The notes: generated by a model not told the origin, from the letters alone. DNA of 64,000 bases from Microbulbifer sp. Q7 (GCF_001639145.1 NZ_LROY01000001.1:560501-624500); one strand, 5' to 3'; positions 55,973-64,000 are shown, counted from the stretch's first letter. Made by a program: numbers and translations.

Positions 55973-56544
55973 CGGGTTGCGCCCACGTTGCGCGCCGCGC
56001 GGCGGCTGAAGCCGGCCCAGCACAGGGCGACGCCCACGGTGATCCCGGTGATGGTCCACATATATGGAGGCATCAGCACCACCAGCACACCGTAGGCAAC
56101 CAGCATCAGGAGGCCGCACCACAGCAGTGGTCGCTCCAGGTGTACGCCGGCGAGGCCATAGGCAATGCCCGTGACCAGCAGGAAATTGGCCCCGCCCATC
56201 TCGGGTGAAACGCGCCCCAGCATCAGCGGCAGGAAGCACAGCAGGAAGGCGGCGCCCACCAGGCACCAGTGCAGTCCGTAGCGCCGTCCCAGTTGCGAGT
56301 TATTGAACCCGTCGCGACGGCTCTGGCGGGCACCGAGCCACCAGCTGAACAGGCCACCACCGATGCCGGCGAACAGCCAGTAGAAACCGGCAAGCCGGGG
56401 CGCGAAGTCGGGCAGGCTAAAACCCACCGCAATCAGCGCGGCCCACAGGAAATACAGTGCGGGTATGCCACCCGTAGTGGCGTCCTCGCGGATGGTTCCG
56501 CGAATATAGTCCAGGTCACTTTGCAGCTTATGCACATCGGTCAT
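55969..56544 (-). CDS. Membrane protein paired with winged-helix regulator
   Basis: A 191-residue protein. A short amphipathic N-terminus (MTDVHKLQSDLDYIRGTI) is followed by about six hydrophobic helices (for example PALYFLWAALIAVGFSLPDF, FLLVTGIAYGLAGVHL and GVLVVLMPPYMW). I know no function for it. The 4-nt overlap with the regulator and the shared palindromic promoter point to a dedicated two-gene unit. AAGGA lies 10 nt before the ATG. Confidence 0.75.
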   Translation of the reverse strand: MTDVHKLQSDLDYIRGTIREDATTGGIPALYFLWAALIAVGFSLPDFAPRLAGFYWLFAGIGGGLFSWWLGARQSRRDGFNNSQLGRRYGLHWCLVGAAFLLCFLPLMLGRVSPEMGGANFLLVTGIAYGLAGVHLERPLLWCGLLMLVAYGVLVVLMPPYMWTITGITVGVALCWAGFSRRAARNVGATR

Positions 56545-56598
56545 GATCACAGGTCCTTGTCGAATAAGAGGCCGGTTACGTGGGGTTCCGGGTTGACA

Positions 56599-56643
56599 CT
56601 CTAAAATGTAGAGTTGATTTATAGAGTACTCTAAATATCAGAG
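56599..56643. promoter_or_regulatory. CTCTA/TAGAG operator cluster before the regulator pair
   Basis: CTCTA-aaatg-TAGAG (56599-56613) and the perfect palindrome TAGAGTACTCTA (56622-56633), followed by another half-site CAGAG (56639-56643). They surround the likely -10 (TATAAA on the minus strand) of the regulator/membrane-protein operon. Confidence 0.6.
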
Positions 56644-56827
56644 TTTGCAACCGTCGAGAGAGACCGGTGTGGGACAGGGCGCCAGAAATTTGTGCGCAGC
56701 GGTTTGCCCGTGCCGGCTGTAACCGCGGGCATCAGCCGGTAAACTAGCGCGCGCACAAAAATCCGCGCACAAGAAACCGTCAATTGGGGGCCGCTTGCAG
56801 GTACAACCGGAACAGCATCGCTCGGGC

Positions 56828-59038
56828 ATGGCAGCTGAGCGCCCGCGCGTCATATTGCGCCTGGCGGTCCCGGTCCCTTTGCGCCGCCTGTTTGACTACC
56901 TGCCACCGGCGGGGCTCAGCGCCGATGACCTGCGCCCGGGGCAGCGCTTTCATGTGCCGTTTGGCAAGCGCGATCTGGTGGCGGTGCTGGTGGAGGTGGT
57001 GGCGGAATCGCCACTGGCGGAGCTGAAGCCCGCCAGCGAGCGTATCGACCGCCAACCTATTTTTGACACCCGCAGCCGCCACTTCCTGCAATGGGCCGCC
57101 GACTACTATCAGGCCCCTATTGGTGAACTTTACGCTGCCGCGCTGCCGGTGGCCCTGCGCAAGGGCAAGCCGGCGGATCACTGGGCGGAGCAGTGGCTGG
57201 AGCTGACCACCGAGGGCAAGGGGTTGCCGGAAACGGCGCTGGCACGGGCTAAAAAACAGCAGGAATTGTTGCAGCTGTTGTTGCGCTCCGGCCGCCAGAG
57301 CCGCACCGCGCTGAATGCCCGCGGGCTCAACAGCAGTGTGTGCAAGGCGCTGATCGAGCGCGGATTGGCGCACTGGGTGACCGGGCCCACGGCGCCGCCG
57401 CCGATGGAGGAGGTGGCGCCGCGACCGGCGCCAGAACTGAACGACGAGCAGCGCCAGGTGATCGATGCCGTCCCGGCGAGCGGATTCAGCGCTTCCTTAT
57501 TAGAAGGCACCACCGGCAGTGGCAAGACCGAGGTCTATCTGCGCCTGATGGAGCGCGCTCTTCGCGCGGGCAACCAGGCGCTGCTGCTGGTGCCGGAGAT
57601 CGGCCTCACCCCGCAAACCCTGCGCCGGATTGCCGCCCGCTTTCCCGACTTCCGTATCGCCGCCCTGCACTCGGGGCTCGCCGATGGCGAGCGCGCCCGC
57701 GCCTGGCTGTCGGCCGCCAGCGGCGTTGCGGACATTGTCATCGGCACCCGCTCCGCCATTTTTACCCCGCTGCCGCGCCTCGGCGTGATCCTGATCGATG
57801 AGGAGCACGACGGCTCCTTCAAGCAGCAGGACGGGGTGCGCTATTCCGCGCGCGACCTGTCTGTGGTGCTGGCTAAAAATGCCGGAGTGCCGGTATTGCT
57901 GGGCTCGGCCACGCCGTCCCTGGAGAGTCTGCACAACGCACTGAGCGGCCGTTACCAGCACCTGCGCCTGCGCCACCGCGCCGGCAACGCGCGCCCGCCG
58001 GAAATCAGCGTGGTGCCAACCTTCCACCAGCAGCTGCAGGAGGGCTTTGCCCCGCAGGTGCTGCGGCATATCGGCGATACCCTCAAGCGCGGCGAGCAGG
58101 CGCTGGTGTTTATCAACCGGCGCGGCTATTCCCCGGCACTGACCTGCGACGACTGCGGTTGGCTGGCGGATTGCCCACACTGCTCCGCCAAGCTGACCCT
58201 GCACCGGCGCCAGCGCCACCTGCGCTGCCACCACTGTGACTATCGCATGCGCGAGGTGCACAGCTGCCCCCAGTGCCACAGCCGCAACCTGAATGCCCTG
58301 GGCGCCGGCACCGAGCGCAGTGAGGACTTCCTTACCCACAGCTTCTCGGACTTCCCGGTAATCCGTGTGGACCGGGATACCACTTCGAGCAAACAGGCGC
58401 TGGACAAATTATTGGAGCCCGCGCGCAACGGCGAGCCCTGCCTGCTCCTCGGTACCCAGATGTTGGCCAAGGGCCACCATTTGCCGAAGGTCACCCTGGT
58501 GGTGATCCAGGACGCCGATGGCGGCCTGTTCAGCGCCGACTTCCGCGCCCCCGAGCGCATGGGGCAGTTGCTGGAACAGGTGGCCGGCCGCGCCGGGCGC
58601 GGCGACCTGCCCGGCAAGGTGCTGGTGCAGAGCCGCTATCCGGAGCACCCGCTGCTGCAATTGCTGCTGAACAAGGGCTATGGCGCCTTCGCGCGCCAGT
58701 TGATGGAGGAGCGCAAGATTGCCCAGCTGCCACCGGTCCGCGCCATGGCGCTGGTGCGCGCCGAATGCGAGGAGCCGCGCTGGGCAGAAGAGTTCCTGGT
58801 CAATGCCCGCGAGTACCTGCAGGCCATGGCGCCACCTTCGCCGGAGTTGCAGTATCTGGGGCCGGTGCCCGCGTTACTGGAGCGCAAGTCCGGTCGCTTC
58901 CGCTTCTATCTCCAGATCACCGCGGAAAAACGCGGCCTGTTGCAGCGAATACTGGCGCAGTTCTGTCAGTGGGCGGAGGGGAATCGCAACCGGCGGTTGC
59001 GGTGGGCGGTGGACATGGATGCGCAGGAGCTGTCTTAA
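56828..59038 (+). CDS. priA: Primosomal replication restart helicase PriA
   Basis: A 736-residue superfamily 2 helicase that recognises stalled forks and reloads DnaB. The N-terminal fork-binding part (LAVPVPLRRLFDYLPP) precedes helicase motifs: EGTTGSGKTEVYLRLM (Walker A), LIDEEHDGSFKQ (DEEH box), GSATPSLESL. The zinc-binding insertion CDDCGWLADCPHC...CHHCDYRMREVHSCPQCHS follows, then QMLAKGHHLPKVTLV and DFRAPERMGQLLEQVAGRAGR. ATG 56828 fits family starts; a TTG at 56795 with GGGGG upstream is the alternative. Confidence 0.97.
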   Translation: MAAERPRVILRLAVPVPLRRLFDYLPPAGLSADDLRPGQRFHVPFGKRDLVAVLVEVVAESPLAELKPASERIDRQPIFDTRSRHFLQWAADYYQAPIGELYAAALPVALRKGKPADHWAEQWLELTTEGKGLPETALARAKKQQELLQLLLRSGRQSRTALNARGLNSSVCKALIERGLAHWVTGPTAPPPMEEVAPRPAPELNDEQRQVIDAVPASGFSASLLEGTTGSGKTEVYLRLMERALRAGNQALLLVPEIGLTPQTLRRIAARFPDFRIAALHSGLADGERARAWLSAASGVADIVIGTRSAIFTPLPRLGVILIDEEHDGSFKQQDGVRYSARDLSVVLAKNAGVPVLLGSATPSLESLHNALSGRYQHLRLRHRAGNARPPEISVVPTFHQQLQEGFAPQVLRHIGDTLKRGEQALVFINRRGYSPALTCDDCGWLADCPHCSAKLTLHRRQRHLRCHHCDYRMREVHSCPQCHSRNLNALGAGTERSEDFLTHSFSDFPVIRVDRDTTSSKQALDKLLEPARNGEPCLLLGTQMLAKGHHLPKVTLVVIQDADGGLFSADFRAPERMGQLLEQVAGRAGRGDLPGKVLVQSRYPEHPLLQLLLNKGYGAFARQLMEERKIAQLPPVRAMALVRAECEEPRWAEEFLVNAREYLQAMAPPSPELQYLGPVPALLERKSGRFRFYLQITAEKRGLLQRILAQFCQWAEGNRNRRLRWAVDMDAQELS

Positions 59039-59114
59039 AATCCGCACAGTGCCGCGCGCAGGCGTTACAATTTCCCGCCTGCAGAGATAACGCTTAAAAA
59101 AACGAGAGAACACC

Positions 59115-59681
59115 ATGGCCCGCCGCAATACCCGCCGCCAACAATCAACCGGAAAGCCCGCCTGGGTCTGGTTCGTGCTGGGCAGCTTTGTCGGCGGCTT
59201 TGCGGTGTTTGTATTCCTGCTGAACGACCTCAAAACCGCGCAGACACAAGCGGTCAAGCGCGCCGAAAAGCCCGTGGCGCAACAGCCTGCGGCCGGCGAG
59301 TCCAAGCCGCGCTTCGATTTCTACAAGTTGCTGGAAGAGAATGAAGTGAAGGTCCCCGAGCCGAAGAATCAGCAGGTGCGGGTGCGTGACGGCGAGCAGA
59401 AAAGCAGCGAGACCCCGGAACGGGTAGAGCCCAAGTCCGACCTGGTGTACATCCTTCAGGCCGCCAGCTTCCGCGACAAGGACGAAGCCGAGCGCCTGCG
59501 CGCCCAGCTGATGCTCGCCAACCTGGATGTCAAAGTAGAATCTGCCACTGACAGCCGCGGCACCTGGCACCGGGTCCTCGTCGGCCCCTACACCAACCGC
59601 TCCAAAATGGCCGCCGCGCGCGGCGTGCTCGCCGAACACCGCCTGATGCCGCTGGTGCTCAAGCGTCCTGCGCAAGGATAG
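59115..59681 (+). CDS. SPOR-domain protein (FtsN-like)
   Basis: A 188-residue bitopic membrane protein. A basic cytoplasmic N-terminus (RRNTRRQQSTGKP), one membrane helix (WVWFVLGSFVGGFAVFVFLL), a Pro/Glu-rich linker, and a C-terminal SPOR domain (LVYILQAASFRDKDEAERLRAQL, then WHRVLVGPYTNRSKMAAARG) that binds denuded septal peptidoglycan. It matches the protein located between argS and hslV in Pseudomonas. It is too short to be assigned as FtsN with certainty. Confidence 0.9.
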   Translation: MARRNTRRQQSTGKPAWVWFVLGSFVGGFAVFVFLLNDLKTAQTQAVKRAEKPVAQQPAAGESKPRFDFYKLLEENEVKVPEPKNQQVRVRDGEQKSSETPERVEPKSDLVYILQAASFRDKDEAERLRAQLMLANLDVKVESATDSRGTWHRVLVGPYTNRSKMAAARGVLAEHRLMPLVLKRPAQG

Positions 59682-59693
59682 TGTGCTGAATCT

Positions 59694-59718
59694 GGTGGAT
59701 GCGCTGCGCTTATCCACC
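59694..59718. repeat. Short palindromic repeat of the GGTGGATGCGCTGCGCTTATCCACC type
   Basis: A single copy 12 nt after the SPOR gene stop. The ends GGTGGAT/ATCCACC pair around GCGCTGCGCTT. The same core appears twice at 62181-62248. I recognise this core as recurring in many proteobacterial genomes. Confidence 0.75.
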
Positions 59719-59736
59719 ACAGAACCATCGGACTAA

Positions 59737-59976
59737 TCAGTCCCCACCTGGCTCCACCAATCTCCGCGTCAGCCTGTGTGCCAACGGCGCAATCAGCGAA
59801 ACCAGCGGAAACGCAATCACCCAGGCCGCAATACCCGCGCGCAGCCAGCGCTCCACAAACCCCTCGCTCAGCCCCGTATTGATCAGCGTCACCACCCCGG
59901 ACATCAATGTCGACATGAAAAACGACATAAACAGGGCAAATACCAGGGTGTAATAGCGGCGCTTAATACGGGTCAC
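59737..59976 (-). CDS. DUF2798 family small membrane protein
   Basis: A 79-residue protein: VTRIKRRYYTLVFALFMSFF, then MSTLMSGVVTLINTGL and a second helix AGIAAWVIAFPLVSLIAPLA. The RRYY...FMSFFMSxxMSG pattern is DUF2798. Its function is unknown. The start is GTG with AGAGGA seven bases upstream, which excludes the longer frame to 60033. It is convergent with the SPOR gene. Confidence 0.85.
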   Translation of the reverse strand: MTRIKRRYYTLVFALFMSFFMSTLMSGVVTLINTGLSEGFVERWLRAGIAAWVIAFPLVSLIAPLAHRLTRRLVEPGGD

Positions 59977-60035
59977 AGGCAGTCCTCTCGATACACCTGA
60001 AAGTAGGCGCGGAGTATAAAGCCGCAATCCCAAAG

Positions 60036-60065
60036 TTGAAATTCAGCCTCATCGACCACACTTAG
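60036..60065 (+). promoter_or_regulatory. Candidate sigma-32 promoter of hslV
   Basis: GTTGAAA, 14 nt, CCACACTTA resembles the heat-shock consensus (CTTGAAA, 13-15 nt, CCCCATnT). It lies 31 nt upstream of the hslV start. hslVU is RpoH-controlled in E. coli. Confidence 0.5.
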
Positions 60066-60096
60066 TGCTCTCGAAATGTAAAACACCGAGGCACAC

Positions 60097-60636
60097 GTGG
60101 AACAATATCGCGGCACCACCATCCTTTCCTGCCGCCGAAACGGCAAAGTCGTCATCGGCGGTGACGGGCAAGTCTCCATGGGCAACACCATCATGAAAGG
60201 CAACGCCCGCAAAGTGCGCCGCCTGTATAACGACAAGGTCATCGCCGGATTCGCCGGTGGTACCGCCGACGCCTTCACCCTGTTCGAGCGCTTCGAAGCC
60301 AAACTCCAGGCCCACAACGGCCAGCTCACCCGCGCCGCCGTCGAGCTCGCCAAAGACTGGCGCACCGACCGCGCCTTGCGCCGCCTCGAAGCCCTGCTCG
60401 CCGTCGCCGACGAAACCGCCAGCCTGATCGTCACCGGTAATGGCGACGTGATTCAGCCCGAAGACGACCTCATCGCCATAGGTTCCGGCGGCCCTTTCGC
60501 CCAATCCGCTGCGCGCGCGCTGCTCGACAACACTGAGCTGGATGCCAGAACCATTGTGGAACAGGGTTTGAGAATTGCCGGTGATATCTGTGTGTACACC
60601 AACCAGAATCACACGATTGAAGAGCTGAGTTACTGA
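60097..60636 (+). CDS. hslV: ATP-dependent protease subunit HslV (ClpQ)
   Basis: A 179-residue threonine peptidase forming the proteolytic double ring of HslVU. The start is GTG with GAGG upstream, giving VEQYRG before the catalytic TTILS; removal of those residues would expose Thr1. [23 protein letters not shown] and [18 protein letters not shown] are conserved, as is the C-terminal [17 protein letters not shown]. It is followed by hslU, but repeat copy 8 fills the 208-nt gap. Confidence 0.97.
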   Translation: MEQYRGTTILSCRRNGKVVIGGDGQVSMGNTIMKGNARKVRRLYNDKVIAGFAGGTADAFTLFERFEAKLQAHNGQLTRAAVELAKDWRTDRALRRLEALLAVADETASLIVTGNGDVIQPEDDLIAIGSGGPFAQSAARALLDNTELDARTIVEQGLRIAGDICVYTNQNHTIEELSY

Positions 60637-60670
60637 GTGGCCACTCGCTAACGAAGTAAGCGAACCCAAA

Positions 60671-60792
60671 TTGAAGGCGGGGTGCCGGGTACTGATTTTT
60701 GAAAGCGTCGGCGACAGGGACGTCGCCGACGCAGCGTACAGGGATGTATTCACAGCGGTTTCAAAAATCAGTACCCGGTGCCCCGCCGCCAC
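60671..60792 (-). repeat. Structured intergenic repeat, copy 8 of 8
   Basis: Between hslV and hslU. Arms at 60676-60704 and 60759-60787 pair over 29 bp, 27 Watson-Crick and two G.T. On the minus strand the small hairpin reads TACA-tccc-TGTA where other copies have CCCA-tccc-TGGG, a compensatory double change. The inner hairpin is GCGTCGGCGAC with its complement. Confidence 0.88.
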
Positions 60793-60844
60793 CGCGCTTC
60801 AATTTAACGAGCGCCGGGATAAACGAAAGAATTCGAGAAAGACC

Positions 60845-62158
60845 ATGTCCATGACCCCCAGAGAAATCGTCCACGAACTCGACCGTCACATCGTTGGCCA
60901 GAACGACGCCAAACGCGCCGTCGCCATCGCCCTGCGCAATCGCTGGCGCCGTATGCAGGTGAACGAAGAGCTGCGCGCGGAAATCACCCCGAAGAACATC
61001 CTGATGATCGGCCCCACCGGCGTCGGTAAAACCGAAATCGCCCGTCGCCTCGCCAAACTGGCCGGCGCACCGTTTATCAAAGTCGAAGCCACCAAATTCA
61101 CCGAAGTCGGTTACGTCGGTCGCGACGTCGAGTCCATCGTGCGCGACCTCGTCGAAATGGCCATCAAACTCGAGCGCGAGCGCGCCACCGAAGGCGTCAA
61201 GCAGCGCGCCATGGACGCCGCCGAAGACCGTATTCTCGATGCCCTGCTGCCGCCCGCGCGCAACACCGAACCCAGCGAAAAAGACTCCGGCACCCGTCAG
61301 GTCTTCCGCAAAAAACTGCGAGAGGGTGCGCTGAACGACAAGGAAATCGAAATCGATGTTTCCGCCAGCCCCATGGGTGTCGAAATCATGGCACCCCCCG
61401 GCATGGAAGAAATGACCAACCAGCTACAGGGCATGTTCAGCAACATGTCCAAGGGCAAAACCCAGAAGCGCAAGCTCACCGTCAAACAGGCCCTCAAACA
61501 GCTGACCGACGACGAAGCCGCAAAGCTCATCAACGACGAAGAAATCAAAACCAGAGCCATCCAGTCGGCCGAACAGAACGGCATCGTATTTATCGATGAA
61601 ATCGACAAGGTGGCCAAGCGCCAGGAAAGCGGCGGTGCCGACGTGTCCCGCGAAGGGGTGCAGCGCGACCTGCTGCCGCTGATCGAAGGCTGCACCGTCA
61701 CCACCAAATACGGCATGATCAAAACAGACCACATCCTGTTTATTGCCTCCGGCGCCTTCCATCTGTCCAAGCCCTCCGACCTGATACCGGAGCTGCAGGG
61801 CCGCCTGCCGATCCGCGTGGAACTGAGCTCGCTCACCTCCAAGGATTTCCAACGCATTCTCACCGAGCCCAGCGCCTCGCTCACCGAGCAGCAGAAGGCA
61901 TTGCTGGGTACCGAGGGCGTGAACCTGGAATTCGCCGAAGACGGGATTCAGCGCATTGCCGAAGTGGCGTTTGAAGTGAACGAATCCACCGAAAATATCG
62001 GTGCGCGCCGCCTGCATACCGTACTGGAGCGCCTGCTCGAAGAGATCTCTTTCGCCGGCGGCGATGGCAGCACCAATATCACCATTGATGCCGCGTATGT
62101 CGACCAGCATCTGGGCGAGCTGAGCAGAGACGAAGACCTCTCGCGCTTTATTCTTTAA
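60845..62158 (+). CDS. hslU: ATP-dependent unfoldase subunit HslU (ClpY)
   Basis: A 437-residue AAA+ ring protein that unfolds substrates and feeds them to Hsl[25 protein letters not shown] starts the N domain; Walker A is [11 protein letters not shown], the pore loop is [13 protein letters not shown], Walker B is [15 protein letters not shown], and sensor residues lie in [12 protein letters not shown]. The C-terminal tail [15 protein letters not shown] inserts into HslV. The ATG at 60845 is chosen over the longer frame that crosses repeat copy 8. Confidence 0.97.
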   Translation: MSMTPREIVHELDRHIVGQNDAKRAVAIALRNRWRRMQVNEELRAEITPKNILMIGPTGVGKTEIARRLAKLAGAPFIKVEATKFTEVGYVGRDVESIVRDLVEMAIKLERERATEGVKQRAMDAAEDRILDALLPPARNTEPSEKDSGTRQVFRKKLREGALNDKEIEIDVSASPMGVEIMAPPGMEEMTNQLQGMFSNMSKGKTQKRKLTVKQALKQLTDDEAAKLINDEEIKTRAIQSAEQNGIVFIDEIDKVAKRQESGGADVSREGVQRDLLPLIEGCTVTTKYGMIKTDHILFIASGAFHLSKPSDLIPELQGRLPIRVELSSLTSKDFQRILTEPSASLTEQQKALLGTEGVNLEFAEDGIQRIAEVAFEVNESTENIGARRLHTVLERLLEEISFAGGDGSTNITIDAAYVDQHLGELSRDEDLSRFIL

Positions 62159-62180
62159 ACATAATCCTGAAATAACCACC

Positions 62181-62248
62181 CGTAGGGTGGATAAGCGCAG
62201 CGCATCCACCGCCCCCATGGTAGATGCGCTGCGCTTATCTACCCTACG
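62181..62248. repeat. 30-bp inverted repeat built from two GTAGGGTGGATAAGCG-type units
   Basis: Arms at 62181-62210 and 62219-62248 are complementary at 28 of 30 positions around an 8-nt loop. Each arm is itself one copy of the unit seen at 59694. It lies between hslU and the DUF971 gene and would fold into a very stable hairpin in the transcript. Confidence 0.85.
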
Positions 62249-62271
62249 ACGTGCGCATTAGCGGAAACCGA

Positions 62272-62652
62272 ATGTCCCCACCCCAGAAAATCCGTTTGAA
62301 TAAAGCCGAAAAAGCTCTGACCCTTGAATACAAGGACTCGGAGTTTGTACTTCCCGCCGAATACCTCCGGGTCTACTCCCCCAGTGCCGAAGTGCGCGGC
62401 CACGGTATCGGTGAAGGCACTTTGGTAGAGGGCAAGCTGCATGTCGGCATAGACCGGGTCGCTGCCGCCGGCCGCTATGCCCTGCAGATTTTTTTTGACG
62501 ACGGCCACGACAGCGGTATCTACACCTGGGATTACCTGCGCGAACTCTGCGATACCCGCGACGAAAAATGGTCGGCTTATCTGGCGCGCCTGAAAGCGGC
62601 CGGCAAGGGCCGTGACCCGGACGAGAGTGCGGTAAAATTCATCGGCGGCTAG
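62272..62652 (+). CDS. DUF971 (GBBH-like N-terminal domain) protein
   Basis: A 126-residue protein. LNKAEKALTLEYKDSEFVLPAEYLRVYSPSAEVRGHG then GRYALQIFFDDGHDSGIYTWDYLREL is the DUF971 fold, related to the N-terminal domain of gamma-butyrobetaine hydroxylase. Gammaproteobacterial copies sit after hslU, as here. Its role is unproven. The start at 62272 follows the paired-repeat hairpin. Confidence 0.92.
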   Translation: MSPPQKIRLNKAEKALTLEYKDSEFVLPAEYLRVYSPSAEVRGHGIGEGTLVEGKLHVGIDRVAAAGRYALQIFFDDGHDSGIYTWDYLRELCDTRDEKWSAYLARLKAAGKGRDPDESAVKFIGG

Positions 62653-62679
62653 CGCCCAACCCATCCCCGTTATTCCCTC

Positions 62680-62719
62680 CTGTCACAAAGCTGTGAACAA
62701 TCGGTAACACCCCGGTAAC
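62680..62719 (+). promoter_or_regulatory. Tandem Pho box
   Basis: Four 7-bp direct repeats start exactly 11 bp apart: CTGTCAC (62680), CTGTGAA (62691), CGGTAAC (62702), CGGTAAC (62713). The first two match the PhoB half-site CTGTCAT well and the last two loosely. A TTTAAT at 62731 stands 11 nt after the last repeat, where a Pho-dependent -10 is expected. Confidence 0.75.
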
Positions 62720-62775
62720 CCTGCGGCGTTTTTAATGCGCGCTTCTTTGTGAAATTTGCCAGGGGGGCAAGCACC

Positions 62776-64000
62776 ATGGGTAAACAGGTTAATCGCGCGC
62801 TGCGTATTTTGGCGGCGGGCACAGTGACGGCGATGTCGTCGATTGCGCTCGCGGAGTTGCCGACCTACCAGCAGACCAGTAGCTGGTACGCCAATGGAGA
62901 GGCCGCACTAGCGGCCAAGCTGGCGGATACCCGCACCGAAAAATCCGCGAAAAATGTCATTCTGTTTGTGGGCGATGGTATGGGCGTTTCCACACTCACC
63001 GCCGCGCGTATTCTGGATGGTCAGTTGCGCGGCGAGAGCGGCGAGGAAAACCTGCTCTCGTTCGAAGCATTTCCCCATACCGCGCTGATCAAAACCTACA
63101 ACACCAACCAGCAGACCCCGGATTCCGCCGGCACCATGACCGCCATGATGACCGGCGTGAAAACCCGCGCGGGCATGATCAATGTCGACAGCGATGGCTT
63201 GCGTGCCGATTGTGCGGGCGTGGCCGGGAACGAACTCAATACCTTCATCGAGCTGATGGAGGACCAAGGGCGCAGCACCGGCATTGTTTCCACCGCACGC
63301 ATCACCCACGCTACCCCGGCCGCCACCTATGCGCGTTCGCCGGAGCGCAACTGGGAATCCAACGATGGCCTGAGCGAAGAGGCCGTGGCAAATGGCTGCG
63401 TGGATATCGCCGCACAGCTGGTAAGCCTCGATGTGGGCGATGGCATTGATGTGATTCTCGGCGGTGGTCGCCGTCACTTCATCACCACCGACAATGGCGG
63501 CAAGCGCACCGACGGGCGCGACCTCACCGCCGAATGGCGCGATCGCTACAGCGAGCAGCGCGCAGCCTATGTGCAAAGTGGCAGCGAACTGGCGGGCACC
63601 GATCTTGCCAACACCGACAAACTGCTCGGCCTGTTCACTGCCTCCCACATGAGTTACGACGCTGACCGCACCGCACAAGCCAAGGACGAGCCTTCCATCG
63701 CGGAAATGACCGGCCGTGCGATTGAGCTGTTGTCGAAAAATGAACAGGGTTACTTCCTGATGGTGGAATCCGGTCGCATCGATCACGGCCACCACGCGGG
63801 CAGTGCCTACACCGCCCTGCATGACACCATCGCGTTTGCCGAAGCGGTGAAGGCCGCGGCGGAAACGGTGAATCTCGATGACACCCTGATACTGGTGACT
63901 GCCGACCACAGCCATGTGATGACCATTGCCGGCTACGCCACACGCGGCAATCCGATTCTTGGCAAGGTAGAAACCAACGATAGCCACGGCGCGCCCACCG
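62776..64000 (+). CDS. Alkaline phosphatase (PhoA family), 3' end outside window
   Basis: The first 408 codons of an exported phosphatase; the frame is still open at the window end. A signal peptide (to about residue 26, ending SSIALA) precedes the metal site FVGDGMG. TPDSAGTMTAMMTG holds the serine nucleophile, SGRIDHGHHAG and VTADHSHV supply further zinc ligands. It hydrolyses phosphate monoesters in the periplasm. The upstream Pho box implies induction by phosphate starvation. Confidence 0.93.
   Translation, partial: MGKQVNRALRILAAGTVTAMSSIALAELPTYQQTSSWYANGEAALAAKLADTRTEKSAKNVILFVGDGMGVSTLTAARILDGQLRGESGEENLLSFEAFPHTALIKTYNTNQQTPDSAGTMTAMMTGVKTRAGMINVDSDGLRADCAGVAGNELNTFIELMEDQGRSTGIVSTARITHATPAATYARSPERNWESNDGLSEEAVANGCVDIAAQLVSLDVGDGIDVILGGGRRHFITTDNGGKRTDGRDLTAEWRDRYSEQRAAYVQSGSELAGTDLANTDKLLGLFTASHMSYDADRTAQAKDEPSIAEMTGRAIELLSKNEQGYFLMVESGRIDHGHHAGSAYTALHDTIAFAEAVKAAAETVNLDDTLILVTADHSHVMTIAGYATRGNPILGKVETNDSHGAPT

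Overview
The window is a 64 kb, GC-rich chromosomal segment from a gammaproteobacterium. Gene content and order resemble Pseudomonas, but the differences point to a marine, Microbulbifer/Cellvibrionales-type relative; that placement is inference. No rRNA, tRNA, IS element, prophage or CRISPR array is visible.

Layout. 0-5.4 kb: a GlsB-like membrane protein, an NAD-binding epimerase-like protein, then ridA-spoT-rpoZ-gmk on the minus strand. 5.6-17.4 kb: an accessory block inside this otherwise conserved neighbourhood, with a sterol-desaturase-like membrane hydroxylase, a zinc alcohol dehydrogenase, a secreted subtilase with two PPC domains, a glycosyltransferase/MFS pair, and an XRE regulator divergent from an acyl-CoA dehydrogenase/MaoC/SDR operon. 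17.5-30.6 kb: conserved backbone (yicC, rph, a TPR protein, a crc-like gene divergent from pyrE, slmA, argB, a long algC, coaBC, radC, rpmB, rpmG). 30.8-41.7 kb: mutM, a DUF5993/DsbB-like pair, ggt, coaD, rsmD, ftsY-ftsE-ftsX, rpoH, DUF423, trmB. 41.8-50.6 kb: a truncated OmpA-like protein, an ABC-F ATPase, a TIGR02444 protein, algP-like, FKBP, algQ/rsd, lrgAB, dsbB, acpH. 50.6-64 kb: gshA, malic enzyme, a secreted nuclease, rpmE, a regulator/membrane-protein pair, priA, a SPOR protein, hslVU, DUF971, and an alkaline phosphatase that runs off the end.

The main unexplained signal is a family of eight intergenic elements of about 125-140 bp, all between co-directional genes (rpoZ/gmk, radC/rpmB, rpmG/mutM, ftsY/ftsE, rpoH/DUF423, DUF423/trmB, gshA/acpH, hslV/hslU). 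Each has 20-31 bp outer arms whose sequence differs between copies while staying complementary, and two internal hairpins, giving a predicted three-way junction. One copy shows a compensatory double change in a conserved stem. Two inverted pairs bracket rpmBG and the DUF423 gene.

Regulatory sites that can be read directly include four 11-bp-spaced Pho half-sites before the alkaline phosphatase, a sigma-E-like promoter before rpoH, a sigma-32-like promoter before hslV, a sigma-70 promoter before rpmB, and several rho-independent terminators. dut and argS are missing from the places they hold in the Pseudomonas gene order as I recall it.
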